Shown here piece by piece: positions 12,703 through 22,984 of a stretch of DNA of 23,170 nt (the first letter of the stretch is position 1; each line of letters opens with the position of its first letter). Location of the stretch: the NCBI GenBank assembly GCA_004802705.1, contig SGPL01000520.1:1-23170 (forward strand). Reading direction: 5' to 3'. The position numbers and the translations under genes were made by a program. This DNA comes from Bondarzewia mesenterica (lineage: Eukaryota > Basidiomycota > Agaricomycetes > Russulales > Bondarzewiaceae). A model generated the notes under the pieces. That model worked only from the letters and a program-made list of their open reading frames with translations, ran no database searches and was not told the origin of the DNA.

Positions 12703-14790
12703 ATGGCAGACTATGCTTTGCGGCCAATCCAGCAACTGCAGTATTCGTCTCCTCTCGATACCCTCGTCCATCGTACCTCCTCCCGCCGGACAAAAAACCC
12801 AACTGCTGCGCGCTCTCACTCTGCCCTCGGCGAACCATCGCACACCCAACCCGCAGCTCCAGAGCAATACAGCTCCTCGCATGGCTATGCTTCGCAGAAT
12901 ATCACACCTCCAAGACAGCGCTTGGGACGACCGCCTTCTTCGCCGCTGTTGCATACGCAGTTCCGCAGCTCGACTGCGACTGCATCGACGGCCACCTTGG
13001 ATATGCTGAGTAAATTTGACACGTCAGTGGGTGACGAAGGACAGGATGTCTTCTACAATGACGAGGAGAGCCTGTACTCGAGCGCGACTGTGTCATCCAG
13101 GTATGGCAGTGGTATGCAGCAGACTCCACCAGAATCCCCAGATTACCATTCTCGCTCAAACGGCGGCACGTCATCTCCAAGACGGGCTGCCCTGCAAGGT
13201 GAACATGCAGAGGACGAGCTCTTCATGGGCATACCGTCTATTTACAGTGATTATCGAGCATCAATTGACACCGCTCGACCCACCGATTTGTACCAGGAGC
13301 TGCATCAAGACTATACCTCGGACCGTCCCCGACGCAGTAGTGACAGCCAGCACATTGATCCCTTTGCCTTCCAGTTCCAAGACGACAACTCCAAGGCCGT
13401 CCCCACTGTCGTCATCTCGTCTGCGGACAGCAACGATGCACGCTCTTTGGCCGCCTCCTATGTCTCTCCAGCTCCCTCTCCCTCTCGGGCCGGGCGCACG
13501 CCCTCGGCGCTCCCCAGCGGCGTCAATTACTCCCGACCTGTCCGACCCCCTTCAGAAGAGGGAAAGCGTAAAGTCCTGGAGCGAAATGCCCATCGAGCCC
13601 GCACACCCCAGGCGTCCCCTCTGTCCGGATCAGGCTCTCAGACATTTCAATCCATGCAATCCGCGCGGCCTGTCGAACCACATAACGGGAGTGCGCGGCG
13701 TCATCCGCCGTCACCTTTGTCAGGCCAGCCTTCATCGCCTTATGCTGTGCCACAAACGGACGGCGCAAGCACAAAGCCAAGTCTCGGCTCTCAACCCTCC
13801 GGCACTCAAATGTTACCCTCACACGTTATCTCAGCCTCCCGCTCTCCCTCAACTCGACTCTCACCCCACTCACCCGCACCACTCACACCGCTATCCCCCG
13901 CATCCGTGGACTCATCCCAAGCGCAAATTATCATTTTACCGCAAGAACCACCTCCGATCTCTTCTTCTCCCATCGGTAGCTTGTATTCCGCCTACTCATT
14001 CTACCAACTCGAAAGCCCCGCTTCCTCGCCGACCTCCGACAGCCTCCGAGTCCCAGGAACCTCCATGACACCGCCCGCCCAATCGCAATCTAAACCCCCC
14101 TCCCCTTCCCCGCACGCTTCCAAACCCAACACTACAGACCCCCGCACACCTGAAGACTACCTCCAGCTGGGGATCCGGCACCACGAGGCGAACCGGCTCG
14201 CCGAGTCTGCCGCGTGCTTCGAGCAGAGCGCTAAGCTGGATGGCGGGACCGGCGTCGGGATGCTCATGTGGGGCCTAACGCTGCGACACGGGTGGGGATG
14301 TCCGAAGAACGAGAAACAGGGTTTCGCATGGTTGCGCCGCGCAGCGGAAAGTGCGGTCGAGGACCTCGAGCACGCACGGCAGGGCATGGACACGACCGCA
14401 ATACGCTCTGAGCTCGTACTTGCGATCTACGAAGTTGGGCAGTGCTTTTTCCAGGGCTGGGGCGTGAAGAAGGATCAGAAGATGGCCGTGGTACGTATCT
14501 GCCTGCTTTCATTCATTGCGTCGCCAAATACTCATCCGAATGTCGCGTCAGAGCTACTACCAGGTGGCCGCCAAGTTGGGAGACGCGGATGCGCAGCAGG
14601 AGCTCGCGTTCTGCCTTGCGAACGGCAAGGGTTGCAAGAAGGATCGCAAGGAGGCTGCCAAGTGGTATCGCGATGCCGTAAGTTGTCTTTTACCTTTCTT
14701 TTCGTATGTCTCGTAACCTTACTTTCCCAGGTTGCGCAGGGCGCCAGCGATGTCGGGCTGGCGTGGATTTACAAGGAAAAGTTCCAATAA
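12703..14790 (+). CDS. Sel1-repeat protein with long disordered N-terminus (Dsf2-like)
   Basis: Three exons (12703-14490, 14552-14677, 14731-14790) encode 657 residues beginning MADYALRPIQQLQYSS. Residues 1 to about 480 are rich in Ser, Pro, Gln and Thr and look disordered, with many SP/TP sites that could be kinase targets. Residues about 482-657 are helical Sel1/TPR-like repeats: YLQLGIRHHEANRLAESAAC, MLMWGLTLRHGWGCPKNEKQ, VGQCFFQGWGVKKDQ, YYQVAAKLGDADAQQELAFC and LANGKGCKKDRKEAAKWY, ending IYKEKFQ. Sel1 repeats bind partner proteins; the same layout occurs in fungal Dsf2-like proteins and, differently arranged, in chitin synthase activators (Skt5/Chs4). I see no C-terminal CAAX motif, which Skt5 usually has. 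Both introns are GT-AG and phase 0. The ATG follows CAACG, and an upstream (GAC)7 run sits in the leader. Confidence 0.88.
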   Translation: MADYALRPIQQLQYSSPLDTLVHRTSSRRTKNPTAARSHSALGEPSHTQPAAPEQYSSSHGYASQNITPPRQRLGRPPSSPLLHTQFRSSTATASTATLDMLSKFDTSVGDEGQDVFYNDEESLYSSATVSSRYGSGMQQTPPESPDYHSRSNGGTSSPRRAALQGEHAEDELFMGIPSIYSDYRASIDTARPTDLYQELHQDYTSDRPRRSSDSQHIDPFAFQFQDDNSKAVPTVVISSADSNDARSLAASYVSPAPSPSRAGRTPSALPSGVNYSRPVRPPSEEGKRKVLERNAHRARTPQASPLSGSGSQTFQSMQSARPVEPHNGSARRHPPSPLSGQPSSPYAVPQTDGASTKPSLGSQPSGTQMLPSHVISASRSPSTRLSPHSPAPLTPLSPASVDSSQAQIIILPQEPPPISSSPIGSLYSAYSFYQLESPASSPTSDSLRVPGTSMTPPAQSQSKPPSPSPHASKPNTTDPRTPEDYLQLGIRHHEANRLAESAACFEQSAKLDGGTGVGMLMWGLTLRHGWGCPKNEKQGFAWLRRAAESAVEDLEHARQGMDTTAIRSELVLAIYEVGQCFFQGWGVKKDQKMAVVRICLLSFIASPNTHPNVASELLPGGRQVGRRGCAAGARVLPCERQGLQEGSQGGCQVVSRCRKLSFTFLFVCLVTLLSQVAQGASDVGLAWIYKEKFQ

Positions 14791-15097
14791 TGTATAGACA
14801 CAACCTGACACGACCCGATTCCCCTTCATTTACACCGACGTGTAATTTAGCGTACTGTACTCTCTGATACCCATTGGCCATTCTTCATCGCACTTGCACC
14901 GGACTTACACTGGTTTCTATCTTATTCCAAAATATATTGGTTCAGATGCTTACCTACAATGTTTCATCCCGATGCTCAGCACCGATTATATGAGCCTAGC
15001 TGTACACTAGTCACACTTTTTGAGGGGAGGGCAATGCCAACAGAGAGTGACATAACTTTCATTAAAAAATGGCCATCTGCCGTAGGTAGCAGACCGT
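14791..15097. other. Tail-to-tail intergenic region (307 bases)
   Basis: It separates the stops of the Sel1 gene (plus) and mL38 (minus). It should hold both 3' UTRs; no other feature is seen. Confidence 0.6.
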
Positions 15098-16678
15098 CTA
15101 CGAAAGATACTTCCCCTTGCTTTTGACCTCCGCATACGGGTCCGGCTTGGGCAGGTACCCATACCTCGGCTGGGGTAATTCTGTGACAGCATGCATTATG
15201 AGCCGCCATTCCTCACAAAATGAAAACGAACAGATAACAAATAAGATTGAGGACTTACTAAGGACCTCTTCCCAAATCCTCCCGGACTCCTCGTCCCATA
15301 CCGCGCGCCACATGTGCGCGCCGCCACCCTCAAGTTTGAGCCCATGCTCCTGCACGAACGTGCGCAAGTCGAACCCACGGCGTTCGATTTGGGATACACG
15401 GATGCGCTCCGTGGGCGAGGACTGGGGCAGCAAAAGCAGGATGTAACGGTGGTAAGGCGAGCCGCGGGCGGGATGGGGAGGGATGTACGGCGTATGAGTC
15501 GCCGTGAGCGGAAGGGGTAACGAGGTGTTAGTGGAGAGGGTTATGTTCGGTCTAAAATGGAGGTAGTTAGACATAAACGAGTGAAGGGGATGTGCATCTC
15601 ATACTGAAGCCAGTGAAGGTAAGTCGTGAAGGATTCCGTTTCCACGTCGGGAACGTCTATCAAGGTAGGTGTGAAGATGGAACCAAGCATGGCAGACACG
15701 TGCATGTGACATACCTGCATCGACCATGAGCATGGTGTACAGTCTCTCATCTGTATGGAACACGGTCGTATAGAGGCTCGGCGGTTTCCTCGTCTAAGAT
15801 ACTTTCCTCAACCATGTCATACATACGCGCATTGGCGAAGCACATACCTGCTCATTAAGCAAAAATACACCAGGTTCGATGGGTATATGACGACGCTTGA
15901 CACGCGTACGCAGATATACGCTTCTGGGTGGAGGCTCAGGAAACGTGATACGGAGGTCAAGTCCTGGACGAAGTTCGGGGATGACATCGGGGACAACATT
16001 CATTTGATGAATACGTTCCATCTATGCAAAGACCAAAAACATTATCGGAATTAAGGCCAGAACAGGTCATGAAGCACGAACGAACCAATAAATCGAGTGC
16101 TCCCTCTTCCCTCCATCGCTTCTCAACCAAATGACGATATACTGGCTTACTTAGGTCGGCTGCAGAGTGCCATGACTTTCGTCATAACTCGTTGCTTGAC
16201 AACAGACAGAAAACTTACCCATCCCATTTGCAGCCTTCCACCTGACCTCAGGCAGATTGACCTCACTCATGACTTCCAACACGTTCAAGCGTTCCCTCTC
16301 CTTCTCAGCCTCCTCACCTTCAATCTTACCACTCTCGAGCTTCTCCTTCAACACTCGCGCCTCGCGCTGGACGTTGCGCGAGTCCTGTGCGAGGTAACGC
16401 AGCGCTTCGTCGTACGCTGGGAGTACACCGAGAGGAAGCGGGCGGCACCATCCGCGCGGTCGTTCGAGTGTGATCGACGGGCGCTGTCTAGTATACTTTA
16501 TTTTTCGCCCGCGCGTTTTTACGTTCGCAGCTGCGCCAGTCGCGGTCGTCGTGGCAGAATCTGAGCTGGACGGCGCGGCAAGGGGAGGAGGCGCTGGCTT
16601 TGAGGCATTCGACGGAAGGGTTGCGTTTGCCCTGACGAGCGGTCTGTGGACTGCAAGCAGCCTGCGGACGGTCAGCAT
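15098..16678 (-). CDS. MRPL35: Mitochondrial large-subunit ribosomal protein mL38 (yeast MRPL35), PEBP-like
   Basis: Component of the mitoribosomal large subunit, located in the central protuberance in known structures. Seven exons on the minus strand: 16219-16678, 16083-16159, 15848-16021, 15715-15793, 15605-15656, 15259-15551, 15098-15180; 1218 nt, 405 residues, every junction GT-AG and in phase. The N-terminus MLTVRRLLAVHRPLVRA is a basic import leader. A Pro/Ala-rich linker, a helical segment (EEAEKERERLNVLEVMSEVN) and KPVYRHLVEKRWRREGALDL-type and LMERIHQMNVVPDV blocks precede the phosphatidylethanolamine-binding-like fold. That fold shows VDADVPDVE, YLHWLQPNI and RGSPYHRYILLLL, and the C-terminus reads PQPRYGYLPKPDPYAEVKSK. 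Length is close to yeast and human homologues. It is tail-to-tail with the Sel1 gene. Confidence 0.92.
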
Positions 16679-17443
16679 GGCGTGAATGCTTTCACCAACG
16701 CGAACAGCGACGGAGACTGAGCTCGGAATTTTTGGTCACGAGGTCGTTCATCACGTGTGATTCCCTCATCAAAAACACACAAACTGAGATTGGAAATGCG
16801 ATTTGCAACAAGTTCTCCATCACGACAATCGTTGATTTCGAATGCATTGAGCCTCACTTATATGTCCGTCTTTTGCTTGATTAATCAGATTCATAGCCCA
16901 TTGTTTTGAGGATCCTTAACAGCTGCGCGCGTGTTCGTAATTGATTGACGTTGAGTTACAGGTATTGTTGGCAACTTCTGCTCATCCTGTTTTATTATTA
17001 AGGGACTTTGTGCTCTTAAAATGGCACAATGTATCCAATCTTCCAGAACTACATCATGGCCATCTGCGTGTCCCCAATTATTCCTATGAACTTCAGGAGA
17101 TGCTTCTTGATTTCCGCAACTAGGATCTCACTCGGGCACCAAAAGAACTAAAGCAGGCCGCATCCTCTTCGTGTTGGTATCTCGTTGCCGATCGATTTCT
17201 TTCGCATTCTAGTACTGACACCAACTACAGAGCCTGAGACGCTGCGAGTGCAGGCAAACCCTGCGTATTCACTAAGCGTAAGTTACAACAATCGACTTCC
17301 AGCTGCGCACTATTGTGCATTCTCTTCGTCCCATCCTCGCATTGTTTCCGTTTCGGACTCGCTCATAAAGATCATATCCTTATCTACCATTACCGCATCT
17401 CAATCGTTGTGGCTATGTTCTTTCTCTGGGAAGGAGGTAGGGA
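16679..17443. other. No supported gene; contains the mL38 upstream region
   Basis: A plus-strand frame from 17185 (to 17628) is open for 147 codons, but it has no start ATG and no recognisable motif. Confidence 0.45.
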
Positions 17444-17641
17444 ATGGGATCTCAACTGGTTTTGTCGATCTTACTGATGCGACAACTCATGACGACTACC
17501 TCTTCTCTCCTGCTAAGCGTGAGGGGTTCAGCAGCACCGACTGTCACTTTCGCGCAAGGGGGCGATACGCGTTGTCTAAGTACACGAACGCGGAACAATC
17601 CTTCCAACGATCTCAATACCCAGCCTGAACTGCAAATGTAA
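17444..17641 (+). CDS. Possible small secreted protein, 65 codons, unrecognised
   Basis: The ATG at 17444 opens a 65-codon frame. Its N-terminus, MGSQLVLSILLMRQLM, leads through a second hydrophobic run (TTSSLLLSV) to GSAAPTVTFAQGG, which could be a signal peptide with cleavage near SAA-PT. The rest is polar (TRNNPSNDLNTQPELQ). A donor-like GTAAG overlaps the stop codon, so further exons are possible, but none I tried stays open. Length and composition alone do not make this a gene. Confidence 0.18.
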   Translation: MGSQLVLSILLMRQLMTTTSSLLLSVRGSAAPTVTFAQGGDTRCLSTRTRNNPSNDLNTQPELQM

Positions 17642-18069
17642 GCATTTTGTAAGTACTTCTCAACTTCGCCGCCCAGGTGCCTTCAACGAACGTAACAATT
17701 CAGGTGCTGGCCAAGCTCCGTGAGTCTGCATCACGGCAGCCACTCGCAACTCACACGGCGGAACGTATGGCCGACGGGTACGTTACGTCCTGAACACTTC
17801 CTCCAATTGCAGGGTGCTTCGACCGCATACAGCAACAGGCTATATCAAGACATATCATTCCCTCACCTCGTCCGACCCTCACCTCACCTTCCAAACTCGA
17901 GATCATCTGACGTCGTCCTGTCGACTCCGAGTCTCTTCGCCTCGTAGCGGCGGACGCACGATGCAATGAACGACCGATACACATTCATGCGATGCCCAGG
18001 CGAGTCTTCTGCCATCTACATATGTATACGCCAAAACATCAGCACCCTCAGTCTGAGATGCATGTGACA
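17642..18069. other. No supported gene
   Basis: About 430 bases with only short frames. Splice-like signals occur on both strands, but no coherent model was found. Confidence 0.45.
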
Positions 18070-18477
18070 TCAGGCGAGAATGCCCAGTCCCTCCTCATCG
18101 ATATGCACGTTACATATGTACTCCTCGGCACTGCTCTCCCTGTTGAATCCGCCAGATACCCGTCGCGCGATAGGGGTCATCCAATTCGTGCTGTAGCAAG
18201 TATCTACACTCAAACAAGTTTCCTTCCAATGCGCTCTCGACTGCTCCACTCAAATCACTCCAAAGATCGTCACGCCGCGACATGGGCCCGCCGCACTTCT
18301 CACCTTCTGTCACCAAATACTCCACCTCGAACCTCAACCCCGATTTCGGAGCTTACGGTACAAGCTTCCAAAGATACAAGAGAAAAGACTCGTCCGCATA
18401 ACGCATGTACATACGCCTGTCGATCGATAAGTCGTCATCCCCCACGCTTTGCACGGTCCGAGGACGCCCGCCGCATC
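18070..18477 (-). CDS. Candidate spliced gene, 3' part, unknown product
   Basis: Three minus-strand segments join through GT-AG introns with matching phase and end at a TGA (18070-18072). They are 18415-18477 (reads RTVQSVGDDDLSIDR), intron 18352-18414 (starts GTATGT), then 18210-18351 (reads PPKSGLRFEVEYLVTEG, then SRRDDLWSDLSGAVESALEG), intron 18140-18209, then 18070-18139 (reads ESSAEEYICNVHIDEEGLG). The product is acidic and protein-like, not the Arg/Ser/Cys-rich mix of most shadow frames here. A stop in the same frame at about 18506-18508 means the upstream exon must begin after it; the acceptor CAG at 18478-18480 fits. Further 5' exons up to about 18840 are possible (strong donor/acceptor pair near 18711/18665), but I could not join them. 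I recognise no family. Confidence 0.35.
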
Positions 18478-20693
18478 CTGGAACCTCGGCGCACAGTTCG
18501 AGAAGTCAGAACCGGTCCCTCCTATCGATGCAAATCCTTTGGTTCGTCGAGGCGCGCATGGTCTGCACCAGACGGTCCAAAAGCCTTCTACGAACCACGA
18601 CGTACGTACAGCTCGGTATTACCGGTCCCAAGAACTTCAAAAGCCACGCGATCCATGGCCCAGCTGCGAAACAACAAAGAAGCCAAGAGACATGAGTGGA
18701 CCGGGCAGCTCACGGTCGAGTTCGTCATTACATCGAATACACAGATGTCCAGGCGCACGATCGTCAAGAACGTCGGAGCCGCGCGAAGGGAAAACTGAGG
18801 GTGTCACCGGACCAGTGTAGGTTGAGGCGATTAAGTATTAGTCCATCCACACAGGCCCATATACAGGACTTATAGCGTGACGGGCAGCGAGAGACGTAGA
18901 AAAGAACGAGCAAGGCAGCTCACGCGGCGCTCGCATCTGCGGCGCCAAGCTCAATCGAGTCGAAGTACTGATACACAAGCGATCGGAACTAGTTGTGAAA
19001 ACCAGTATTCACCAGCCTTCTGAGATGGGATGGCCAGCACATTACCGTTGCCTCATCATATCATCCACGAGGATGTCAGCGGCCCCTTCGCATTCTACTC
19101 GCAGAGCACTGCTCAAGTCAACAACTGCGGCTTGCGCGCACATTGAGGTGAGCCAAGGGGCATTATTAGGGGGTAGGCTCATCAGGCAGAAAGTATGAGG
19201 CCAAGCGTGTCGACGACTATTCAAAGCGATGCCTTCCGACGGTATCTAGTATGTACATGCACATGTGTGCAAGACCCACGTACATCTACGTACATATGGC
19301 CCTAGCGGGTGACGCACTGATCAAATATGCTCGACACTCACCCAGTCTACCCAAGAGAGGCAAAGTGCGCGCAGGCGTCAGAGCTAAACACGCACGAGTA
19401 CGTTGTCCTGTCCACCGTATGCGCCGAAGCGCCGCCCGATGCACTTCAACTCCAGAAACTAACTCTGCATCGAGTAAACACACATACGAGTCAAGCGAAA
19501 ACAAGTGGAAGTGGATGCGAGAGTGGCAGTGCAGTGTCTTCCCTGCAGGGACGTGATGAAGAGGTGGCGTCAGCGTGCGCACAATCAATCCAATCCAATA
19601 CATACCATCGACCGACACCACGACCGAATGCAGTGATCCTAGACGCCAGTTCATCTAACTGCACCCGCGATGATCCACCGTCAACACGCATACAAGATAT
19701 CCAGCGCGCTATAAAGATTCGGAAAGATGCGCTGGGACCCTCCTGGGTCTCAAGAAGGACGACCGAGACGAAAGGGGGAAAGGGATGTGCGTGCAAGAGC
19801 TCACTCGACTCCATATATGCGCGCGCCCTCGCGGTGGATAGTTAGTAATTCCTCCTGCTGATGCGGCGGTGGGTCAAAGTGGGTTATGCAAGTACTCACT
19901 GGCGCTCTTCAAAGGCAGTGGTACGGAGGATCACGCGAGCTACATACTTATCGGCCAGGCGCGACTGCCAGTGTCCAGCATTCGAGTGTTCAAGAGGGGC
20001 AAGTCACAGCAGAATATATGTTTGCACTGCAGGGCGATGCCCGGGAGGTCAAGTTGGTATGGATGTAAGATGCGCCTTGAACTAGTAAGTACTAGGGAAG
20101 AAGCGCGACGGCAACACGAGGCGCGGGCGTGCTGGCGAAGGAAACCTGGAAAGGAAGAAACACGTTGTGAGTGGTGTGAGCGTTTGGCTTCCTTGAGGAG
20201 GAGATGGAAAAGGGCGGCTCCGCAGGGTGAACGAGTAGGTTACCACACAAGGGTCGTGCCTACGTCGTAACCCAAGTCGAGCAAAGCACGCCACTAGCGA
20301 AAGTTACCGGCGCGAGTGCATAGGCTAGCGCTGTACCTGGAGTGAAATGCCACATGGCTCGCCACGGGCTTTGCTGGAGAAGGTTTGGCTGCTCGATGCG
20401 CAAAGACGATGACTGGACCTGCATGATACCACTTACAACAGTGCGCCGTACACGTCGAGCCCCGCGCACGTCGGCCTCGTCCAAGAATGAGCTAATTCTG
20501 ACGCGCGTGCGGCATGTGGGTCTCGCAAGGCAAACCCCGACGGGATCAACGCGCGAGCGCTGAGCAAACGTCCGCACCCACAAAAGCAGCAAAGTCGATG
20601 CCGGGCTGAACACCGTCGAACCCACCGAGACGTCAGTTATGCTCCCTCTTGACATTGCGCCGTGTAGTCTCGTTTTAAAAAAAGAGTGTCAAC

Positions 20694-20711
20694 GTCGTCG
20701 TCGTCGTCGTC
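20694..20711. repeat. (GTC)6 microsatellite
   Basis: Six GTC units in non-coding DNA, just after an A-run. On the minus strand they read (GAC)6, the same motif as the run before the Sel1 gene. Confidence 0.9.
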
Positions 20712-21302
20712 GACCGTAATAACGAAGACGATCGTCGGTGCTGTTGAGCGCTGAACACATTTTGAACCTTGGAGCCAACGGGCACCGTCGAACATGATTC
20801 CTAAAGAGATAAGCTAGGTACATGCATGTCCAGCTTGAAGCATCGCGTTCCCCTGCATGGAAGCCTGATGCACAGACGCCCACCCACCCACACCGATGCA
20901 GTCGCTCCAGCCTCCCATTGCCACTGTTGCCGGCGACCATCTACGAACGATCAGATCCCCAACCCCGAATCTGGAATAGCGTGCACGCCCTAGCTACCCG
21001 ACGACAGCGCCGCAACACCGAGGAGCAGAAAACTCTTTTGTGGGTGTGTCCAGAAATTGCCGGAAAGAGGCCGCTCTGCGAGCGAGCGAGCGCGCATGCC
21101 CTCGAGCCCCGCATCGTCGAAAAACAAGGTTTGGTTCCCACTCACCGCGGGCGTCCCGCTCGAGCTGATGCGGCGAACGTTAACCTTGACGCCGTCGGAC
21201 ACATGCTGGGAAGCCTGGCCGGACACGGCTCAGCAGCCAGAAAATCCTGTAGTCCCCGACCGAGCAATTCTCATATGTGCATGGATTGGTCCTCGCCTCA
21301 GT

Positions 21303-21326
21303 GAGATGTGGCTGGAGATGTGGCTG
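21303..21326. repeat. 12-base direct tandem repeat, two copies
   Basis: GAGATGTGGCTG occurs twice in direct tandem, 13 bases before a second, different tandem repeat. Confidence 0.9.
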
Positions 21327-21339
21327 ACGATGATTGGAA

Positions 21340-21379
21340 GTGCAGGAAAGTGCAGGAGAGTGCAGGAAGGTGCAGGACG
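21340..21379. repeat. 10-base tandem repeat, four copies (GTGCAGGAnn)
   Basis: Four units share GTGCAGGA and differ only in the last two bases (AA, GA, AG, CG). Confidence 0.92.
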
Positions 21380-21803
21380 ACCGGCCGGAACAGACTCGGA
21401 ACAGCTGCACGACGACCGAGGACGTAAGACTGCATTACGCAACCACCTCTTTCAGGCACCCGGGCATCAACCGGGAACCAGCCAATCCTCGATACCCGGA
21501 AAAATCACGCGACAGAACGTTTTCAATGTGCCCTTGCGTGGCGATTTCGGATCCGCGCAGGCGGCAGACGTGGAGCGCGTATGTATGCACATTATCGTAG
21601 TATTATACAGTAGACATGCGAGACTCGTCGGCGACAGCGCAGTCAGTTGGCTGATCTGAAATCCAAAATAAAATAAAAAAAGACGAATAATAAGTTAGAC
21701 TGGCCTCGCGATCGAAAACTTCACAGAAAAAAACACTTGCACACAGCCACCCACCTGATTCTCCGACAAACTCAGACAAACTCCAGCGATCAAAACATAC
21801 ATA

Positions 21804-21826
21804 CACATGCAATTCAAATGCATGTG
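21804..21826. repeat. Inverted repeat, 8-base perfect arms with 7-base loop
   Basis: CACATGCA and TGCATGTG flank a 7-base AT-rich spacer. No flanking terminal repeat or transposase frame was found. Confidence 0.8.
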
Positions 21827-21952
21827 CGCGAACGACCGACCCAGGCACCGACTCGGACGAAGATCCGCGAGGTGACGATCCCGACGAAACGAGTGGACCG
21901 GGCGAACCCATTTCAAACCACACCCGACCCCGACCGCCCAAATTCAATTGCC

Positions 21953-21968
21953 AACGAACGAACGAACG
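21953..21968. repeat. (AACG)4 microsatellite
   Basis: Four AACG units followed by a degenerate copy, in non-coding DNA. Confidence 0.85.
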
Positions 21969-22077
21969 ACCGCTCGCCTGCGCGACGCAGGCACCATCGA
22001 GAAGCAGTCGGCGAAGGAGAACCTTGAAGCTTCAAGGAAAGTGTCCGAAAAGAACAAATTCGTCGTCGTCGTCCTTA

Positions 22078-22464
22078 CTAAACTTCGCCGAAATTCCAAT
22101 TCTCATGGTCCAAGAGAGTGTCGGGTTTGAACATCCACTTGCTTTGACCGTGATGCCATGACGCCCTCGGGATGGAGGGGGTGAGCGAGCATGTGTAAGT
22201 AAGCTTGATAGGGTCCGTTCGGGATACAGTGATGGGAATGGGGCCGGTGGGGAGGGTTGGACGGTCGCAGAACATGGTAAACTGCACAGCGCACGCTTCA
22301 CATCTGAAAACACGATGCTGCGCAAGAGGGAGATTGGAAGGGACTTTGCGCGCAGGAACCTGGAACGAACATATTCCTCACGAATGCTTCCCAAGCGCAG
22401 CTCTCTACGACGAAAACACGTCTGCTACGGTCCTATGGTCCTATAGTCGCTGTGCTGACTCACC
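22078..22464 (-). CDS. Candidate spliced gene, 3' part, unknown product with Cys-rich patch
   Basis: On the minus strand, an upstream exon ends at 22464 (reads SVSPHPLLSP) with a strong GTGAGT donor. A 59-nt intron, a small exon 22382-22404 (RAALGKH plus two bases), a 78-nt intron 22304-22381 and a last exon 22078-22303 follow. Phases match at both junctions. The last exon reads CEACAVQFTMFCDRP, then PIPITVSRTDPIKLTYTC, then ASWHHGQSKWMFKPD and HENWNFGEV before TAG. It is rich in C at third codon positions, as real exons here are. The upstream exon is open to about 22862 but contains no in-frame ATG, so the start is missing. CEAC and the other cysteines might bind metal; I assign no function and know no matching family. 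Confidence 0.35.
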
Positions 22465-22984
22465 GGACTGAGAAGAGGATGTGGAGACACAGACGCAGCA
22501 GCGCATAGGTGCGCGTCGATCGATCCGTGCCCAACTGACCCCAACCACGTCTCTGTGTCGGTGTCGATTCGCGTGTCAGACTCCTCACCGTGACCCGACC
22601 TGCCTCGTACGTACACGCGACCGCTGCGTATCCATGGAGACTCGATCGAATGACAGCAGGACCCGGCCCACAGAGCGCACCATCGAAATGCCAACAGAAA
22701 AATGGAAGGTGGTTTATAGGCATCCACAGTCCCTTGCGTCGCGTCGCGTATCGTGGAAGAGGCGACTCGGAGAGTAGCTCCGTCCGATCCGACGTGCGCG
22801 TCGTGTGACCCAAGGATGTGTCCAAAATCGAAGGATCGAAAGCTCGGGAGGGCGATCGGGTATTAACGTCGTGTGAGCATGCAGGAATATGTGCGCCCAT
22901 AAGGTTACATCAGCTCCGGCTAAAAGAAAAAAAAGAACGGTGAGCGCGCTACAAACTTGTCAGTTGAAGAAACAAACCATTCAT
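22465..22984. other. No independently supported gene
   Basis: It holds the uncertain upstream exon of the 22078 candidate and an A-rich tract at about 22924-22936. Nothing else is recognised. Confidence 0.4.

Larger units (their letters stand above)
18478..22077. other. Gene-poor stretch without a supported gene
   Basis: About 3.6 kb. Frames of 60-200 codons are found on both strands, but they are short for their GC content, overlap each other and show no domain. The stretch includes a (GTC)6 run, a 10-base and a 12-base tandem repeat, an AACG run and an inverted repeat, listed separately. Splice-like signals are frequent on the minus strand around 19500-20300 and 21070-21160, so unrecognised or decayed genes cannot be excluded. 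Confidence 0.45.

Noticed and set aside
17992..18798. 268-codon plus-strand frame
   Set aside because: Its composition is Arg/Ser/Thr-rich without domains, and it lies antisense to the spliced minus-strand candidate, which explains the openness better.
19286..19814. Possible minus-strand gene with GTATGT donor at 19605 and CTGCAG acceptor at 19543
   Set aside because: On counting, the two protein-like frames do not join in phase across this intron; joining needs another donor or an indel.
19869..20270. 133-codon plus-strand frame
   Set aside because: It has no ATG at the start, no motif, and strong intron-like signals run through it on the opposite strand.
21948..22130. Plus-strand frame with a Lys/Glu-rich stretch
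   Set aside because: Only 60 codons, overlapping the end of the minus-strand candidate at 22078, without supporting exons.
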